In this document: piece after piece, positions 26,272-35,728 of the stretch
Numbering within the stretch: position 1 is the first letter of the stretch
Layout of the letters: each line of letters begins with the position of its first letter
Assembly (NCBI GenBank): GCA_944322345.1
Contig: CALUOO010000002.1
Coordinates: 62,001 to 126,000 of the forward strand
Direction: 5' to 3'
DNA length: 64,000 bases
DNA from: an uncultured Bacteroides sp.
GTDB taxonomy: Bacteria; Bacteroidota; Bacteroidia; Bacteroidales; Bacteroidaceae
Translations under genes and position numbers: made by a program
The notes under the pieces: model-generated
Seen by the model: only the letters and a program-made list of their open reading frames with translations
The model's database searches: none
Told to the model about the DNA's origin: nothing

Positions 26272-26370
26272 TTATTTCGTATCACTTAGGTGTTCCATTC
26301 GTATCACTATAGTTATCCGTTCGTATCACTAATGTGATACGTATGGGTAACATTAGTGATACGAAATAAT
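26272..26370. repeat. Nested inverted-repeat cluster built on TTCGTATCACT
   Basis: TTCGTATCACT occurs at 26276, 26298 and 26320 in the plus direction, and its complement at 26355-26365. TTATTTCGTATCACT (26272-26286) is exactly inverted at 26356-26370. A 16-bp arm TTCGTATCACTAATGT (26320-26335) is exactly inverted at 26350-26365 around a 14-nt centre. GTATCACTAATGTGATAC (26323-26340) is itself palindromic. The block lies between the C1 protease and the SusC/D operon. Confidence 0.9.
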
Positions 26371-26567
26371 AATTTTAAAAAATGAGAAAAAAGTTGCAGT
26401 GTCGTACTTAATTTTCTTGTAATTCTCTATTTGCTTTAAACATAAACAATGCTGAAGCGAATCGGTTGATGGTTTTTGTCTTTTTCAAAAAGTGTTTTCA
26501 TTTCGTTTCAGGAATATAATACTAATTTGTTGCTTTTTAATATTATTGTCAAAAAAACAGTTTTTGC
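26371..26567. other. AT-rich spacer upstream of SusC/D operon promoter
   Basis: Strongly AT-rich sequence with no credible open frame, no RNA gene signature and no clear operator. It separates the inverted-repeat cluster from the operon promoter. Confidence 0.5.
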
Positions 26568-26598
26568 TTGTTTTTTATAAATATTTATTCTAGATTTG
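26568..26598 (+). promoter_or_regulatory. Promoter of the SusC/SusD operon
   Basis: TTG (26568-26570), 20 bp, then TAGATTTG (26591-26598): an exact Bacteroides-type promoter. The predicted start near 26605 gives an unusually long leader of about 310 nt that contains the 83-bp tandem repeat. Confidence 0.75.
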
Positions 26599-26615
26599 CG
26601 GAACTAATAAAAACC

Positions 26616-26823
26616 TGCCAGATATCATGAAAAAAAGAAACTATTCTATAATATTTATTACTTCGCTCTGTAAGGGTGACTCAAATACAAGTTAAATTTG
26701 CCGGATATCATGAAAAAGATACTATTCTATAAATATTTGCTATTCATTCTGTTAAAGTCGTCTTTATAGATAAGCTAGACTTGTCAGATATCATGAAAAA
26801 TAAACCTAATATTTTAATATAAA
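26616..26823 (+). repeat. 83-bp tandem repeat in the operon leader, 2.5 degenerate copies
   Basis: Copies start at 26616, 26699 and 26782 with an exact 83-bp period. Each opens with tgcCaGATATCATGAAAAA and, in the first two, continues with ACTATTCTATAA. The conserved ATG in each copy opens a short frame: 22 codons at 26627, 19 codons at 26710 and 9 codons at 26793. The copies have diverged considerably, so the duplication is old, but the start of each unit is kept. Confidence 0.88.
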
Positions 26824-26917
26824 TTCATCTGAACATTTATACATTATAAATACCATAAAATACAGGACACAAATTCATAATTAATACTAATACTAACCAT
26901 TTAATTAATTTACATTC

Positions 26918-28330
26918 ATGAAGAAACACTTGATTGCAGTATTTGCTTGCTGCTTGTTTTTCGTCGGTTGTAAGGATGATAAGGTCGATTCCAGCCAGTA
27001 TGACCCTTCGCAACCGGTTGTGTTTACCGATTTCACTCCCAAGGAGGGAGGAGTGCGAACCCGGCTTTACATTGAGGGTAGTAACTTTGGAAGTGATGAA
27101 TCCAAAATTCACATTACCATCGGAGGTGTCAAGGCTAAGACCATCGGTTCTGACGGTAAGAAAATCTACTGTATGGTTCCTCCAAAATCATTTGACGGCA
27201 TTATCAATGTACGTGTAGACGGTCCTGATGGTAGAACTGTTGCCGATTATACCTTTGAACAACCTTTTGCTTATGCTCCTGCAACTGTAGTAGGTACATT
27301 GCTTCGCAAAGTGGATGAGAATGGTAATGCTGCTTTCCAAGAAGGTACATTTGAAGGAGGTGCCTCTATTCCATCCAATGACTGTATGGTATTTGATCCT
27401 CAGTACGAAGAGGGTGATAATCGTTTACTGTTTTCTGCAAATAGATATGACGGGCTTCATCTGATAGACTTGACGGCACAGACGGTGAAACGTTTGTTCC
27501 CTCGCACGCAATATTCTACCATGTATTCTTTTACTTTCGATGCAACAGGCGATACATTGTTGTTTGCAGATGATCATGGGCAACAGAATACTACTCGTGC
27601 CAATATCTATTATGCGTTGCGTCGGGAAAACTTCCGCCGAATCCGTCCTTATAATTATGGGTGGACTTCTTATAGCTTGATTTATATGGATGACGGCACT
27701 GTTTTCTATACCACTTGGTGGGATGGAAAAGTGCTTAAGATGACACGCACCGGTAGTATCCCTAATATAGAGCCTGATGAACCGGAGGTTGCATTCAGCC
27801 TTAGCCAACTTTCGTCTGTTGGTGGTTCACACACCATTCTGTTTAAGCATCCGTCCAATAAATTTATTTATATGCTTTCCGATAACTTTGGGGCTGTATT
27901 CCGTGCGGACTATGATGCGGCGAATAAAACGTTAGGTAATCCTTCGGTTATTGCAGGAAACATGAGTGAAAAAGGATTTAGAGAAGGTACAGGAGGAAGT
28001 GCACGCTTCCAGAATCCTCATTTTGGAGTATTTGTGAAAAACGATAAATACGGAGAAGGTATAGGTTCGGACAAAGATCAGTATGATTTCTATTTTACAG
28101 ACCGCAATAATCATTGTATTTGGAAATTGGATCCGTACGGTGTAGCTACAATGGTTGCGGGGCGTAGTAATGAAAACGTAGATAATAGAGTCTGGGGATA
28201 TGTCGACGGCGATCCTTTGCATGAGGCACGCTTCAACCAACCTTCTGGACTTACTTATGATCCCGACCAGGATATATTCTATATAGGAGATATTGACAAT
28301 AAAGGTATTCGTTACATGACTACAGAATAA
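26918..28330 (+). CDS. Lipoprotein with IPT/TIG domain and NHL-like beta-propeller
   Basis: A 470-residue surface lipoprotein (lipobox FFVGC, Cys about 18). An IPT/TIG immunoglobulin-like domain covers about residues 33-115 (FTPKEGGVRTRLYIEGSNFG). It is followed by repeated NHL/six-bladed-propeller motifs, clearest at the end (FNQPSGLTYDPDQDIFYIGDIDN). Such proteins occur in Bacteroides polysaccharide-utilisation operons and are thought to bind ligand at the surface; that role here is inference. It is the first gene of an operon with SusC, SusD and a DUF1735-type lipoprotein, and lies behind a long repeat-bearing leader. Confidence 0.85.
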   Translation: MKKHLIAVFACCLFFVGCKDDKVDSSQYDPSQPVVFTDFTPKEGGVRTRLYIEGSNFGSDESKIHITIGGVKAKTIGSDGKKIYCMVPPKSFDGIINVRVDGPDGRTVADYTFEQPFAYAPATVVGTLLRKVDENGNAAFQEGTFEGGASIPSNDCMVFDPQYEEGDNRLLFSANRYDGLHLIDLTAQTVKRLFPRTQYSTMYSFTFDATGDTLLFADDHGQQNTTRANIYYALRRENFRRIRPYNYGWTSYSLIYMDDGTVFYTTWWDGKVLKMTRTGSIPNIEPDEPEVAFSLSQLSSVGGSHTILFKHPSNKFIYMLSDNFGAVFRADYDAANKTLGNPSVIAGNMSEKGFREGTGGSARFQNPHFGVFVKNDKYGEGIGSDKDQYDFYFTDRNNHCIWKLDPYGVATMVAGRSNENVDNRVWGYVDGDPLHEARFNQPSGLTYDPDQDIFYIGDIDNKGIRYMTTE

Positions 28331-28352
28331 TACCATTTAAACACCAATACAT

Positions 28353-31300
28353 ATGAGAAATATAATCTTACTATTATTATTGATGGTGGGCTGGACCGGT
28401 ACAGTCTGTGCCCAGGACGAACGAGAAACGATTGACGTAACGGGTGTTGTCACCGATGGAAACAACGAACCTCTGGTCGGCGTAAACGTTACAGTGAAGA
28501 ATATGCCCGGTTTCGGTACGGTAACTGACATCGATGGACGCTATAAGATAAAGGTTCCCAATTATTCATACTTGATTTTCTCATACATCGGTTTTGAGAA
28601 ACAGGAAATCTTTTTGAAAGATAAGAAGGAAATCAACGTAAAGATGGGAGAGAGTAAAGTGACTGCCATTGATGAAGTTGTGGTTACGGGAACCGGTGCA
28701 CAGAAAAAGGTGACGGTAACGGGTGCGGTTACAACGGTGGATGTCTCTCAGCTTCGTACTCCCACCTCCAGTATTTCGAATGCGCTTGCAGGTAATGTGG
28801 CAGGTATTCTGGCACGCCAGACTTCCGGACAACCGGGTAACAATATTTCTGAATTCTGGATCCGTGGTATTTCTACCTTCGGAGCAGGTAGCAGCGCATT
28901 GGTGCTGGTTGACGGATTTGAACGTGACTTGAATGAGCTCAACGTGGAAGACATTGAATCAATCTCTGTATTGAAGGATGCCTCTGCAACGGCTATTTAT
29001 GGTTCGCGCGGGGCAAACGGTGTTCTTATAGTTACTACCAAACGAGGAAAAGAAGGGAAAACCCGCGTGAATGCTAAAGTGGAGACCTCTTACAGTACAC
29101 GTACCATTACCCCCAAGTTTGTGGACGGACCTACGTATGCACGCATGACCAACGAAGCGTTGATTACACGTAACCAAGTTCCGGCTTATACCGACAGCGA
29201 TTTGGAACTTTTCGAAAACGGACTTGACCAGGACCTGTTCCCAAATGTGGACTGGATGGACCTGATTCTGAAGGATGGTGCTCCTATTTACCGAGCTACT
29301 GTAGACCTTACAGGTGGTGGCACCGTGGCACGTTATTTTATTTCTGCCAGTTATGTGAACGAAGGTGGTATGTACGAGACGGACAATGCAATGAAAGACT
29401 ATAACACCAATGCCAACTATCATCGTTGGAACTACCGTATGAATGTAGACTTGGATTTGACCAAGACCACTTTGCTGAGGGTCGGTGTGGCAGGCGCTTT
29501 GGAAAAGCAGAACCTGCCAGGAAGCCAGTATTGGGAGGTCTGGCAATCTCTGATGGGTTACAGCCCTATTACTTCTCCTGTGCGATACAGTGACGGCAAA
29601 TGGCCGGGATACGGCGCAGGCGGATATAGAAATCCATGGGTTGCTACCACCCAACAGGGTTACCAGGAAACATGGAAAAACAAGATCGAGACTACGGTCA
29701 ACTTGGAGCAGGATTTCAGTTTCATCACCCCGGGACTGAAATTTTATGGTCGGTTCGGCTTTGATACCTTTACAGACAATGGTGACAACCGTTACAAATG
29801 GCCGGAAACTTGGATGGCAGAACGACAACGTACCTCCGACGGTGAATTGCAGTTTAGAAGAGTGGAAACTGAACAATTGATGAGCGGAACGATGTATTCG
29901 AATGGAGAGAGAAAAGAGTATCTGGAAGCTGAATTGCACTACAACCGTACCTTCGGCGACCACATGGTAGGTGCTATCATGAAATATACGCAGGATAAGA
30001 CTACCAATACCTCTCATAATGGTAATTCAAAGAGTTATGACAAGATTGTACAGAGTATCCAGCGTCGTCATCAGGGGCTTGCCGGTCGCTTCACTTATGG
30101 CTGGAAATACCGCTATTTCTTCGATTTCAACTTCGGATACAACGGTTCTGAAAACTTTGCCACTGGAAAGCAGTTCGGTTTCTTCCCGGCTTATTCTGCA
30201 GCTTGGAATATTGCTGAAGAGCCTATCGTCAAGAAACTTATGCCGTGGCTGAACATGTTCAAGCTTCGTTATTCTTACGGAAAGGTCGGAAATGATGACG
30301 TTGGTACCCGTTTCCCTTATATACAGCAGTTTACAGAATGGAATGGGAAACTCCCTCAAGACGATGATAAAGAAAATATGAATATTGGTAATCTAAACGG
30401 TTATTATTATGGTGATATAGGAACCAGTAACTACTATTATCCAGGTCTGACTTTTGACAGAATTGCTTCTACGAATATTACTTGGGAGGTAGCTAAGAAG
30501 CATGACTTGGGATTGGATTTCTCAATTTTCAATGATAAATTTACTGGTACCATAGATTACTTCCACGAACAGCGTGACGGTATCTATATGCAACGTAATT
30601 ATCTGCCTCATATCATTGGTTTAAATCATATCAAGAATAAACCGAATGCTAATGTGGGCTCTGTATTGTCTAAAGGTTTTGACGGAAATATTGCCTACAA
30701 GCAGAAAATAGGTGAAGTAGACTTGACAGTCCGTGCCAATATGACTTACAGCAAGAATGAAATTAAGCAATATGACGAGGAGAACAGTCATTTCCCATAT
30801 AAGATGCAACACGGATTCCGTGTAGATCAGGCACGTGGCTTGATAGCTGAAGGCTTGTTTAAAGATTATGATGAAATTCGCAATAGCCCACGGCAGGATT
30901 TCGGTGAATATATGCCGGGTGATATCAAGTACAAAGATGTGAACGGCGATGGAGTCATCAATGGTGATGACGAGGTGCCCATTGGCGCTACTACCCGTCC
31001 GAATCTGATTTACGGTTTTGGTATATCTGCCCAATGGAAAGGATTTGATGTGAATGTACACTTCCAGGGTGCTGGTAAGTCTTCCTTCTTTATCAATGGA
31101 TTTACAGTTTATCCGTTCAGTGAAGGTAAGTGGGGTAACATCCTGACAGACGTACCGGGTAACTACTGGTCGTTGGGTGTTAACGAAAATCCGAATGCTA
31201 AATATCCGCGTTTGAGCTACGGAGGAAATGGAAACAACTATAGAAATTCTACTTATTGGTTACGTGACGGTTCGTATATCCGTTTGAAAAATGTGGAAAT

Positions 31301-31487
31301 CGGTTATACCATTCCCAAACAGTTTGTTAATAAGATTCACTTAGATCGGGTGCGTATTTATTTGATGGGTACTAATCTGCTGACCTTCTCAAGTTTCGAT
31401 CTATGGGATCCTGAACTGGGAAGTTCTAACGGGCAGCAATATCCACTTTCTAAGACTGTAACCCTTGGACTGACAATAGGTATCTAA
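28353..31487 (+). CDS. SusC/RagA-family TonB-linked outer-membrane transporter
   Basis: A 1044-residue outer-membrane importer. Signal peptide (1-21), carboxypeptidase-regulatory-like domain (about 28-105), TonB-box region (AIDEVVVTGTG), plug with the SusC signature YGSRGANGVLIVTTKRG (near residue 215), then a large barrel. There is no STN domain, so it is not of the type that signals directly to an anti-sigma factor. It forms the transport pair with the SusD homologue 14 bp downstream. The cargo cannot be deduced from sequence; no carbohydrate-active enzyme is in the operon. Confidence 0.95.
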   Translation: MRNIILLLLLMVGWTGTVCAQDERETIDVTGVVTDGNNEPLVGVNVTVKNMPGFGTVTDIDGRYKIKVPNYSYLIFSYIGFEKQEIFLKDKKEINVKMGESKVTAIDEVVVTGTGAQKKVTVTGAVTTVDVSQLRTPTSSISNALAGNVAGILARQTSGQPGNNISEFWIRGISTFGAGSSALVLVDGFERDLNELNVEDIESISVLKDASATAIYGSRGANGVLIVTTKRGKEGKTRVNAKVETSYSTRTITPKFVDGPTYARMTNEALITRNQVPAYTDSDLELFENGLDQDLFPNVDWMDLILKDGAPIYRATVDLTGGGTVARYFISASYVNEGGMYETDNAMKDYNTNANYHRWNYRMNVDLDLTKTTLLRVGVAGALEKQNLPGSQYWEVWQSLMGYSPITSPVRYSDGKWPGYGAGGYRNPWVATTQQGYQETWKNKIETTVNLEQDFSFITPGLKFYGRFGFDTFTDNGDNRYKWPETWMAERQRTSDGELQFRRVETEQLMSGTMYSNGERKEYLEAELHYNRTFGDHMVGAIMKYTQDKTTNTSHNGNSKSYDKIVQSIQRRHQGLAGRFTYGWKYRYFFDFNFGYNGSENFATGKQFGFFPAYSAAWNIAEEPIVKKLMPWLNMFKLRYSYGKVGNDDVGTRFPYIQQFTEWNGKLPQDDDKENMNIGNLNGYYYGDIGTSNYYYPGLTFDRIASTNITWEVAKKHDLGLDFSIFNDKFTGTIDYFHEQRDGIYMQRNYLPHIIGLNHIKNKPNANVGSVLSKGFDGNIAYKQKIGEVDLTVRANMTYSKNEIKQYDEENSHFPYKMQHGFRVDQARGLIAEGLFKDYDEIRNSPRQDFGEYMPGDIKYKDVNGDGVINGDDEVPIGATTRPNLIYGFGISAQWKGFDVNVHFQGAGKSSFFINGFTVYPFSEGKWGNILTDVPGNYWSLGVNENPNAKYPRLSYGGNGNNYRNSTYWLRDGSYIRLKNVEIGYTIPKQFVNKIHLDRVRIYLMGTNLLTFSSFDLWDPELGSSNGQQYPLSKTVTLGLTIGI

Positions 31488-31501
31488 ACGAAAAGATAAA
31501 T

Positions 31502-33571
31502 ATGAAGAAGATTATGAAAAGAAACAAATATATTTTATTGGGAGCTATAGTTGCCGGTCTTGGATTGGGGACCACTTCCTGCTCCGACTATCTGAATGTA
31601 GATCGCTATTTCAGAGACCAGCAATCATTGGAACGAATTTTTTCAGATAAAGACTATACATTACAATGGCTGTCTTTCTGTTACAGTCGTTTGCAGGGAG
31701 ATAATCTGGATATAGGTCATAGTAAATCGTGTCCTACCAACTTCTCTGACGATCGTGTATTTAATGAAGAAGGAAATCGCTTTGCTGCGTTTAAACGTGG
31801 AGAATACGGCGATGGCTACAGCTATAGCGACCTGTATAAGAACTCGTGGACATGGTCGTATGAGGGCATTTATCAGGCAAGTATCCTGTTGAATGAATTG
31901 CATGAGAATCCGGATTTTACTCCGGAAGAAATAACGGATGTAAGAGGTCAGGCTCGCTTTTTACGTGCTTATTTTTATTGGTTGCTGCTGAGAAAATACG
32001 GTCCGGTTCCCATTCTTCCACCCGAAGGAGCGGACTACACCAAGTCGTACGACGAACTTGCCTACCCGCGTAATACATACGATGAAGTGGTAGAGTTTAT
32101 TACTTCCGAACTGGAAATAGCCGCTACCGAACTGTTTGAAAAACGCGATAACTTGAATGTGGCCCGTCCGACAAAAGGCTCGGCATTGGCAGTTCGCGCG
32201 AAAGTGCTGGTTTATGCAGCCAGTCCGTTGGCAAATGGTAATACTGAAATGTCTGATTTTGTGAATAAAGACGGAAAACAGCTGATTTCTCAGGAATATA
32301 GTGAGGAAAAATGGGCAAAAGCAGCAGCAGCGGCTAGGGATATGATAGAGTATGCAGAAGCTAGTGGCCTTTACAAACTGTATACCTTTGAAAAGCGTCC
32401 GGTAAGTACTGATGAGGCTTATCCAGTCACAATTAACCCTCCTCATCATGACGAATATAGCACTAAGGATTTCCCGGATGGTTGGCGCAACATTGACCCA
32501 TTCGAATCTTACCGTTCTATATTTAATGGAGAACTTTATGCGAATGAAAACCCAGAATTGCTTTTCACTCGGGGAACAAATGCAGATAACAATGATTTGA
32601 AGACGGACAATGGAATGGCAGATTATGTAAAGCATCAATTGCCGAGTACTTATGGAGGTTGGAATGTACATGGAGCTACATTGAAGCAATGTGAAGCTTA
32701 CGATATGGCTGACGGTACTCCATTTGATAAAGGAAATTATGCAAAATACAAAGGTGTATTTACTAATGATGAAAACAAGGCAGACCATCCATATGATCAT
32801 CTCAGAAATGATGTATGGTGGGGATATGCCAATCGTGAACCCCGTTTCTATGCTTCTATTGCTTTTAATGGGGCAGTATGGCATGGGTTGAGTATTAAAG
32901 ATGAAGGAGGTACGAATGAACGTAACAAGCAGGTTTGGTATTATCGTGGTGCATCAGACGGACGTATTAATGGTACTGTAAACTGGTGTATTACCGGTAT
33001 TGGTATCATGAAATATGTGAATCCGTACGATTGTAATAAATGGGGTGGCTCAATTTATCAGAAAGTAGATCCTGCTCTTCGTTACGCAGATATCTTGTTG
33101 ATGTATGCAGAGGCATTGAATAATATATCTGAAGGCATGCATTATCAGATAGCCTCATGGGACGGCAGCCAGACTTATGACATCTGGCGTGATATCGAAC
33201 AGATGCGCCGTGGGGTGAAGCCTGTTCGAATGCGTGCTGGTGTGCCTGACTATAGTGATGCAGATTATAAAGATCCGAAGAAGTTCTTCGAACGGATGGT
33301 GCACGAACGCCAAGTGGAATTTTTCAGCGAGAATCAGCGCTACTATGATTTGCGTCGTTGGAAGATAGCAGAAGAACATGAGGGAGAACAGATTTATGGT
33401 TGCAATACATTGATGAATGAGGAATATAGAGATATGTTCTATATGCCCGTTAGAGTTCCTAATTTACAGACATCCTTCTCAAGAAAACAATATTTTTGGC
33501 CGATTAGCTTCGATGAGTTGAAACGTAATAAGAATTTGACTCAAGCTCCTGGCTGGCATGATTATGATTAA
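31502..33571 (+). CDS. SusD/RagB-family surface lipoprotein
   Basis: The lid/binding partner of the upstream SusC. It has 689 residues, larger than the usual 500-600. The lipobox GTTSCSDYL is followed by the SusD core: TPR-like helices (ADVRGQARFLRAYFYWLLLRKYGPVPILP type region near residues 145-175) and the C-terminal RYADILLMYAEALN and VEFFSENQRYYDLRRWK motifs. An ATG at 31514 is an alternative start. The extra length lies in the middle of the protein (about 260-470), probably in ligand-contact loops; its significance is unknown. Confidence 0.94.
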   Translation: MKKIMKRNKYILLGAIVAGLGLGTTSCSDYLNVDRYFRDQQSLERIFSDKDYTLQWLSFCYSRLQGDNLDIGHSKSCPTNFSDDRVFNEEGNRFAAFKRGEYGDGYSYSDLYKNSWTWSYEGIYQASILLNELHENPDFTPEEITDVRGQARFLRAYFYWLLLRKYGPVPILPPEGADYTKSYDELAYPRNTYDEVVEFITSELEIAATELFEKRDNLNVARPTKGSALAVRAKVLVYAASPLANGNTEMSDFVNKDGKQLISQEYSEEKWAKAAAAARDMIEYAEASGLYKLYTFEKRPVSTDEAYPVTINPPHHDEYSTKDFPDGWRNIDPFESYRSIFNGELYANENPELLFTRGTNADNNDLKTDNGMADYVKHQLPSTYGGWNVHGATLKQCEAYDMADGTPFDKGNYAKYKGVFTNDENKADHPYDHLRNDVWWGYANREPRFYASIAFNGAVWHGLSIKDEGGTNERNKQVWYYRGASDGRINGTVNWCITGIGIMKYVNPYDCNKWGGSIYQKVDPALRYADILLMYAEALNNISEGMHYQIASWDGSQTYDIWRDIEQMRRGVKPVRMRAGVPDYSDADYKDPKKFFERMVHERQVEFFSENQRYYDLRRWKIAEEHEGEQIYGCNTLMNEEYRDMFYMPVRVPNLQTSFSRKQYFWPISFDELKRNKNLTQAPGWHDYD

Positions 33572-33598
33572 TATTAATATGATAAATCAAGAAATAAT

Positions 33599-34606
33599 AT
33601 GAGAAAACTATATATTTTAGGACTAGTGTTAGCTGCATCTACCTTTTTAGGCGCATGTAACGATGAGTGGGAAGATGAGCTATACTCACAGATGATTTCT
33701 TTCAAAGCTCCGCTGGGTGATAATAGCTTGAATGAAATACATATCCGTTATCAGCCAGATGGAAGTGGAATATATCAACTTCCGGTTATTGTGAGTGGAT
33801 CTAGAGATAATGAACGTAATATAGATGTAAAGATTAGTGTGGATGAAGATACGTTACGTATCTTGAATCAAGAGAAATTTCCTGTTGGTAGACAAGACCT
33901 TTGGTATCTTCCTTTACCAGAGCAGCACTATTCATTTGAATCAAATATCTGTCATATCCCTGCAGGTACTAACGTGCAACTTTATCCCATTCATTTTAAT
34001 TTGAATGGTTTGGCTTTAGATGATAAGTATGTACTTCCTTTAACAATAGATGAGGATCCTTCTTATGTGCAGAATATACGGAAAGGATACTATAAGGCAT
34101 TGTTGGGTATTAATCTTTTTAATGATTATTCTGGTACATACAATACAACACTGATGAATATTTACATTGCAGGTACTACTACAGACCCGGCTAAGGTGGA
34201 TACTCGTGTCGCCAAGGTCGTAGATGAGAATACGATTTTCTTCTATGCTGGTTCTGTATGGTCGGAGGATGAAAATCGTCGTCGATATAAGGTATATGTA
34301 GAGTTTGGCGAAGGAACGGAAGATGAAGAAGGAGTTGTTCATGGAAATTTGAATGTCTATGGTGATGATGATCCGGAAACGAATATTCAACCGATAGGAG
34401 AATGTACATATGAAAGACGAGTTATTCAACATGAGACTATCAAATATTTAGAGCGTCATGTTACTACTTTGAATCTTAGTTATAAGTATACAGATGTCAC
34501 TTCTAATTCAGATTATCCTATGACTTATGAGGTAAAAGGTTCAATGACTATGGAACGTCAGATCAACCCGTTGATTCCGGATGAGGATCAGGCTATTCAG
34601 TGGTAG
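33599..34606 (+). CDS. Surface lipoprotein with DUF1735/DUF4973-type domains
   Basis: A 335-residue lipoprotein (lipobox FLGAC, Cys 20). The N-terminal part (about 25-165) resembles the DUF1735 beta-sandwich of Bacteroides surface glycan-binding lipoproteins. The rest resembles the DUF4973-type domain found downstream of SusC/SusD pairs. It starts 27 bp after SusD and is the last gene before a strong terminator. Likely an accessory surface binding protein; the ligand is not known. Domain names are given from recall of the family pattern, not from a search. Confidence 0.72.
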   Translation: MRKLYILGLVLAASTFLGACNDEWEDELYSQMISFKAPLGDNSLNEIHIRYQPDGSGIYQLPVIVSGSRDNERNIDVKISVDEDTLRILNQEKFPVGRQDLWYLPLPEQHYSFESNICHIPAGTNVQLYPIHFNLNGLALDDKYVLPLTIDEDPSYVQNIRKGYYKALLGINLFNDYSGTYNTTLMNIYIAGTTTDPAKVDTRVAKVVDENTIFFYAGSVWSEDENRRRYKVYVEFGEGTEDEEGVVHGNLNVYGDDDPETNIQPIGECTYERRVIQHETIKYLERHVTTLNLSYKYTDVTSNSDYPMTYEVKGSMTMERQINPLIPDEDQAIQW

Positions 34607-34642
34607 AAGCAGGCTGTTATAGGTTAATCTTTTAATGCAAAC

Positions 34643-34692
34643 GAGTGTGCCAGAATGGGGAATATTCCATATTGGCACACTCTTTTGTTTTT
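34643..34692 (+). terminator. Terminator of the SusC/SusD operon
   Basis: AGTGTGCCA (34643-34651) pairs with TGGCACACT (34672-34680), with further pairing in GGAATATTCC inside; a T-rich run follows at 34681-34692. It is 37 bp beyond the last gene of the operon. Confidence 0.9.
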
Positions 34693-34780
34693 ATCTGACA
34701 GGAATTTTTAAAATCATAATTTTGTAATTCAAATAATTCCCTGTACATTCGAATATTAAAACCAATATTATTTTTCGACT

Positions 34781-35194
34781 ATGGCTGTAACATACCAAAC
34801 AGAGGGTGTCAAGATGCCCGATATAAAAAAACGTGAAACAACGGAATGGATCAGACGGGTGGCTGCTTCTTACGGGAAACGTGTGGGGGAGATAGCTTAT
34901 ATTTTCTGCTCTGATGAGAAGATCCTTGAGGTAAACCGGCAATATCTGCAACATGATTATTATACAGATATCATTACGTTTGATTATTGCGAGGGCGATC
35001 GCCTTTCTGGTGATCTTTTTATCAGTCTTGACACCATACGTACCAATGCCGAGCAGTTTGGAACGTCTTATGACGACGAACTTCACCGGGTAATTATCCA
35101 TGGCATTCTTCATCTTTGCGGCATTAATGACAAGGCTCCCGGAGAACGTGAGGTGATGGAGGAGGCTGAAAACAGAGCACTGGAGATGAGATGA
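34781..35194 (+). CDS. ybeY: Endoribonuclease YbeY (rRNA maturation)
   Basis: A 137-residue YbeY, a metal-dependent RNase in 16S rRNA 3'-end processing and ribosome quality control. The metal motif is IIHGILHLCGINDK (His about 107 and 111). The third ligand, His in most bacteria (HGxLHLxGyDH), is Asp at about position 117 here. LEVNRQYLQHDYYTDIITF is the other conserved block. Monocistronic, with a GC-rich terminator directly after it. Confidence 0.93.
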   Translation: MAVTYQTEGVKMPDIKKRETTEWIRRVAASYGKRVGEIAYIFCSDEKILEVNRQYLQHDYYTDIITFDYCEGDRLSGDLFISLDTIRTNAEQFGTSYDDELHRVIIHGILHLCGINDKAPGEREVMEEAENRALEMR

Positions 35195-35220
35195 ACCGTA
35201 TGCACCGATAAGCACTATTG

Positions 35221-35260
35221 CGCGGATACTTCTTGCTATTGAGAGAGGTATCCGCGTTTT
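35221..35260 (+). terminator. Terminator after ybeY
   Basis: CGCGGATAC (35221-35229) pairs perfectly with GTATCCGCG (35248-35256), followed by TTTTG. Classic intrinsic terminator, 27 bp after the ybeY stop. Confidence 0.88.
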
Positions 35261-35291
35261 GTTATTACTCATTCTCACGGTAAAGGATACT

Positions 35292-35354
35292 CCGTTTGTT
35301 GGCAAAGGTTAGCTGACAAATATACTTTTCTGGTAGCCGAAAGGTTTGAATTGG
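35292..35354 (-). repeat. 22-bp hairpin repeat, degenerate locus D
   Basis: Read on the minus strand, GTCAGCTAACCTTTGCCAAC and a decayed partner CAAACCTTTCGGCT are recognisable, separated by a unique spacer. These match the last-type and first-type units of the larger clusters at 10744, 41749 and 48853. A degenerate or partly deleted copy. Confidence 0.6.
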
Positions 35355-35507
35355 GATTGCTGCCCTAGTAAGGTTGACTCTGTTTGGACGACAATCATTG
35401 TTGAGGAATATTCCAAAAAGACAGATGGCTTTTGAAGTCGTTAAATTATCGTATACAGGAGAAAAACGGATTGAATATAGACTGTAGGAAGAAAGGTATG
35501 GTCTGAA

Positions 35508-35722
35508 AATAAAAAAAGAGCGAAACTCTCCGCCCTCATTCAAAGAATCCCCCTAATGGGATTCTTTTTTCATCTTGCAATTGTTACCTAAAAACTAATC
35601 TTTTACTACTAATACCTAATAAAAACAAACTATTACCTAAAAACTAATCTTTAATCTTATAAACTAATACCTAAAATCTTTTACCTTTTCTAATACCTAA
35701 TAATCTAAGTAGTTTCACAACT
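35508..35722 (-). ncRNA. Candidate small RNA with five UUAGGUA motifs
   Basis: An exact Bacteroides promoter on the minus strand (35758-35729) predicts a start near 35722. The RNA would begin with a hairpin (GTAGTTGTGAAACTAC). An unstructured U/A/G-rich stretch follows with five UUAGGUA motifs (complement TACCTAA at 35585, 35613, 35634, 35668 and 35694). It ends in a 9-bp hairpin (AAGAATCCC/GGGATTCTT, 35543-35566) and a second small hairpin with a T run (35520-35511). There is no open frame of more than a few codons with a proper start. It is antisense to nothing annotated and lies between ybeY and the calpain gene. I do not recognise the family. Confidence 0.6.
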
Positions 35723-35728
35723 ACACTG

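Noticed and set aside
26627..26822. Treating the three mini-frames in the 83-bp repeat as genes
   Set aside because: Peptides of 22, 19 and 9 codons are too short and too divergent to call as CDS; reported as a leader repeat instead.
35265..35543. 92-residue minus-strand frame
   Set aside because: Needs a TTG start within the terminator hairpins of the candidate small RNA and crosses a repeat; not believable as a gene.
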